DNA of 64,000 nt, from positions 310,001 through 374,000 of the forward strand of contig NZ_VFOX01000002.1 in the NCBI RefSeq assembly GCF_006716345.1. The letters run 5' to 3'. Positions within the stretch are counted from its first letter, which is position 1, and each line of letters opens with the position of its first letter. This document shows, piece after piece, positions 61,603-64,000 of this stretch. The notes below the pieces were generated by a model. The model had not been told where the DNA came from and ran no database searches. It saw only the letters and a program-made list of their open reading frames with translations. The position numbers were made by a program, and so were the translations under genes. Source of the DNA: Microbacterium saperdae. GTDB taxonomy: Bacteria; Actinomycetota; Actinomycetes; Actinomycetales; Microbacteriaceae.

Positions 61603-62745
61603 GTGAGGTTTCAGGTCAACCGCGATGTCTTCAGTGAGGCCGTGTCGTTCGTCGTCAAGCTTCTGCCGCAGCGCAATCCGCAGCCGATCCTCGCCGGAGT
61701 GCTGATCGAGGCGGACGGTTCGGGCCTCACGCTCTCGGCCTTCGACTACGAGGCATCCGCTCGCACGACCATCGAAGCCACGGTCGACACTCCGGGCACG
61801 ATCCTGGTCCACGGCCGCCTGCTCTCCGACATCGCGAGCCGTCTTCCGAACGCGCCGATCGAGATCGCCGTCGAGGAGGACGGCGGGATCACCGTCACGT
61901 GCGGATCCGCACGTTTCACGCTCGCCGCCATGCCTGTCGAGGAATATCCTTCGATCCCCGAAGTCTCCGGTTCCTCGGGCGTCGTCCCGGCCGACGATTT
62001 CGGCACCGCGATCTCGCAGGTGGGCTTCGCCGCTTCTCGCGACGACGTGACTCCGGTCCTCACCGGTGTCCAGCTCGAGGTGTCGGGTCACAACCTCAGC
62101 CTCGTCGCGACGGACCGCTACCGTGTCTCGCTCCGTGACGTGCCGTGGGATGGAGAGACCGTCGAGACGACCGCTCTCGTTCCCGCACGCACCCTGCTCG
62201 AAGTCGGAAAGACCTTCGGCCATGCGGGTACGATCCAGATCGCCTTCTCCGGGGCCGGCGACCGCGAGATCATCGCCTTCACCGCAGGCAACAAGACCGT
62301 CACATCGCTCCTGATCAAGGGCAATTTCCCGCCTGTTCGCCGCTTGTTCCCCGAGCAGACCGATCACTACGCCGTCGTCAACACGGCTGATCTGGTCGAG
62401 GCCGTGCGCCGTGTGGCTCTGGTGCTCGACCGGGCAGCTCCGCTGCGTTTCACCTTCTCGAACGACAGCGTGACCATGGACGCGTCCGGCAGCGAGCACG
62501 CACGGGCATCCGAGTCGGTCGACGCGATCCTCAACGGCGGCGAAGAGGTCACCCTCGGCCTGAACCCGCAGTACCTGATCGAGGCGCTCGGCGCGGTGAA
62601 GAGCGAGTTCGTCCGCGTGACGTTCACCTCGAGCGACAATGCCAACAAGCTGAGCCCGGTCCTCATCACGAGCCAGACGTCGGTCGACCAGGCCGGACTG
62701 GATTCCTTCAAGTACCTGCTGCAGCCCAACCTGCTCCTGCGCTGA
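61603..62745 (+). CDS. dnaN: DNA polymerase III sliding clamp (beta subunit)
   Basis: 380-residue beta clamp. Three similar domains are visible (VRFQVNRDVFSEAVSFVVKL; IEIAVEEDGGITVTCGSARF; VVNTADLVEAVRRVALVLDR). The dimeric ring keeps the polymerase on DNA. GTG at 61603 with an AAGGGAG site. Confidence 0.98.
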   Translation: MRFQVNRDVFSEAVSFVVKLLPQRNPQPILAGVLIEADGSGLTLSAFDYEASARTTIEATVDTPGTILVHGRLLSDIASRLPNAPIEIAVEEDGGITVTCGSARFTLAAMPVEEYPSIPEVSGSSGVVPADDFGTAISQVGFAASRDDVTPVLTGVQLEVSGHNLSLVATDRYRVSLRDVPWDGETVETTALVPARTLLEVGKTFGHAGTIQIAFSGAGDREIIAFTAGNKTVTSLLIKGNFPPVRRLFPEQTDHYAVVNTADLVEAVRRVALVLDRAAPLRFTFSNDSVTMDASGSEHARASESVDAILNGGEEVTLGLNPQYLIEALGAVKSEFVRVTFTSSDNANKLSPVLITSQTSVDQAGLDSFKYLLQPNLLLR

Positions 62746-62818
62746 TCCGGGCTGCTCTCAGGGGGCGTCCCCCACTCGTCGTGTGTCCGGTGTCAGACGC
62801 CGAAGGTAGTGTGAACCC

Positions 62819-64000
62819 GTGATTGTGGAGCACCTGAGTCTGGTCGATTTCCGCAATTACGCGACCGCGGAACTCACCCTGCATTCGGGACCGAACGTTC
62901 TCGTCGGCCTCAACGGACAGGGCAAGACGAATCTGGCAGAAGCGGTCGTCTTCCTTGCGACGCTCGGTTCTCACCGGGTGTCGTCCGATGCGCCGATGGT
63001 GCGTGACGGGCAGGACTACGCGATCATCCGTGCTCGTCTCTCGCACGGGGAACGTCGCGTGCTGGTCGAGGTGCAGTTGAACCGCCAGGGATCGAACAAG
63101 GCGCGCATCAACGGGTCGCCGTCGAAGACGAACGAGCTCCCCCGGTACGCGCATGTCGTGCTCTTCGCGCCGGAGGACCTGCAGATCGTGCGCGGGGATC
63201 CGTCGTCTCGGCGCCGTTTCGTCGATCAGCTGCTGATCCAGCGCACTCCCCGGCTCTCCGCCGTCCTCGCCGACTACGACCGGGTGCTCAAGCAGCGCAA
63301 TGCCCTGCTGAAGTCCGCGCGGGCGCGGGGTATCAAGGGTGAGGCGCTGAGCACACTCGACGTGTGGGACGACAAGCTCGTCTCACTCGGATCCGAGATC
63401 ATCGTCGCTCGGCAGCGATTGGCCGCCGATCTGCAGAAACCGGTGGCGGATGCGTACGCGGCGATCGCCGGCGCGGATCATCGACCGCAGCTCGAGTGGG
63501 CCTTGTCGGTGCGGGGCGCCGATCCGGAAGAGGATGCCGGTCGTCCGGAGGCGGAGGGCGCTGCGGCGGTGGAGACCTCCGCAGACATCGCCGAGATGTT
63601 CCGCTCGTCGCTCCTTGCGAAACGGTCGAGCGAGCTCGACCGCGGTCTGACGCTGACCGGACCCCATCGTGATGACCTGATCCTGCGCGTGCGTTCTCTG
63701 CCGGTGAAGGGGTACGCGTCGCACGGCGAGTCGTGGTCGGTCGCGCTCGCGCTGCGCCTCGCCTCGGCGGAACTGCTCCGCAGCGAGTCGCCGGCGGGCG
63801 ATCCCGTACTGATCCTCGACGACGTGTTCGCCGAACTCGACGCCAACCGCCGTCAGCGCCTGGCCGATCTCACGGCGGGTTACGAGCAGGTGGTGGTCAC
63901 CGCGGCCGTGGAGGAGGATATTCCTGAGGTGCTGCACGCGCATGTGGTGCGTATCGACGCAGGCACCATCAGCGACGACCGTGTCCCTTCGGCACCGTCA
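62819..64000 (+). CDS. recF: DNA replication and repair protein RecF (3' end outside window)
   Basis: 394 residues to the right edge, close to full length. It starts MIVEHLSLVDFRNYATAELT. ATP site VGLNGQGKTNLAEAVVFLAT, then the SMC-like signature region and Walker B VLILDDVFAELDANRRQRL are complete. RecF loads RecA at gaps. GTG start at 62819, six bases after TAGTGT (62807-62812), a leaderless arrangement. Confidence 0.97.
   Translation, partial: MIVEHLSLVDFRNYATAELTLHSGPNVLVGLNGQGKTNLAEAVVFLATLGSHRVSSDAPMVRDGQDYAIIRARLSHGERRVLVEVQLNRQGSNKARINGSPSKTNELPRYAHVVLFAPEDLQIVRGDPSSRRRFVDQLLIQRTPRLSAVLADYDRVLKQRNALLKSARARGIKGEALSTLDVWDDKLVSLGSEIIVARQRLAADLQKPVADAYAAIAGADHRPQLEWALSVRGADPEEDAGRPEAEGAAAVETSADIAEMFRSSLLAKRSSELDRGLTLTGPHRDDLILRVRSLPVKGYASHGESWSVALALRLASAELLRSESPAGDPVLILDDVFAELDANRRQRLADLTAGYEQVVVTAAVEEDIPEVLHAHVVRIDAGTISDDRVPSAPS

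Overview
The window is a 64-kb piece of a high-GC actinobacterial chromosome. The right end is the replication-origin neighbourhood in the usual actinobacterial order (parB, parA, rsmG, jag/khpB, yidC, yidD, rnpA, rpmH on the minus strand; dnaA, oriC, dnaN, recF on the plus strand). Protein features, LAxTG-type surface anchors, frequent TANNNT-N6/7-start (leaderless) genes and the very frequent GGATGC/GCATCC hexamer all suit a Microbacteriaceae member, probably Microbacterium. The genus is an inference from gene content and style, not from a database search.

Layout. 1-2.5 kb: end of a LacI-type regulator gene with two palindromic operators, then a CaiB/HpcH CoA-transferase and lyase pair. 2.6-5.7 kb: an iron-siderophore ABC operon (binding lipoprotein plus two permeases, no ATPase) with an iron-box-like dyad. 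5.9-11.9 kb: a five-gene peptide ABC operon with a divergent Lrp/AsnC regulator. 11.9-16.1 kb: small orphan genes, a GNAT and three membrane or unknown proteins. 16.4-18.4 kb: a cytosolic CitA-like kinase with a response regulator that carries an AraC-type output domain. 18.5-20.6 kb: glycosyltransferase with divergent TetR. 20.7-24.2 kb: ExaC-type aldehyde dehydrogenase, DUF779 protein and GAF regulator. 24.3-26.6 kb: CCA-adding enzyme, HD protein and a small membrane protein. 26.7-30.2 kb: a large secreted metallophosphoesterase behind a four-unit PHO box, then a lipoprotein. 30.4-38.1 kb: a two-module Lrp regulator followed by a tightly coupled seven-gene polyamine-type catabolism and uptake operon. 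38.2-44.6 kb: Tat-exported phosphoesterase, a repeat-rich surface protein, a flavin oxidoreductase and a methyltransferase. 44.7-50 kb: DUF6049 protein, murJ, trxB and trxA. 50-52.4 kb: GrpB protein, a hypothetical and a sugar porter. 52.4-64 kb: chromosome partition, membrane insertion and origin genes.

How the parts work together. The origin end couples replication (DnaA boxes upstream of dnaA and in the dnaA-dnaN gap, AT-rich GTTAA array) with segregation (ParA, ParB and ten parS sites within 2.7 kb, eight of them in a gene-poor stretch of about 2 kb). The trxB promoter has a SigR/SigH-type element, so thioredoxin supply is probably under thiol-stress control. The accessory part is mostly nutrient uptake (iron, peptides, polyamines, sugar, phosphate scavenging), and most transport or catabolic units sit beside a plausible local regulator.

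Most noteworthy observations: the dense parS island with one parS forming the first codons of parA; the PHO box before the metallophosphoesterase; the SigR-type trxB promoter; the hairpin that buries the ribosome-binding site of the polyamine operon; and the CitA-like kinase with a possible 5' frameshift, paired with a REC-AraC regulator. No CRISPR array, insertion sequence, prophage, rRNA or tRNA was seen.
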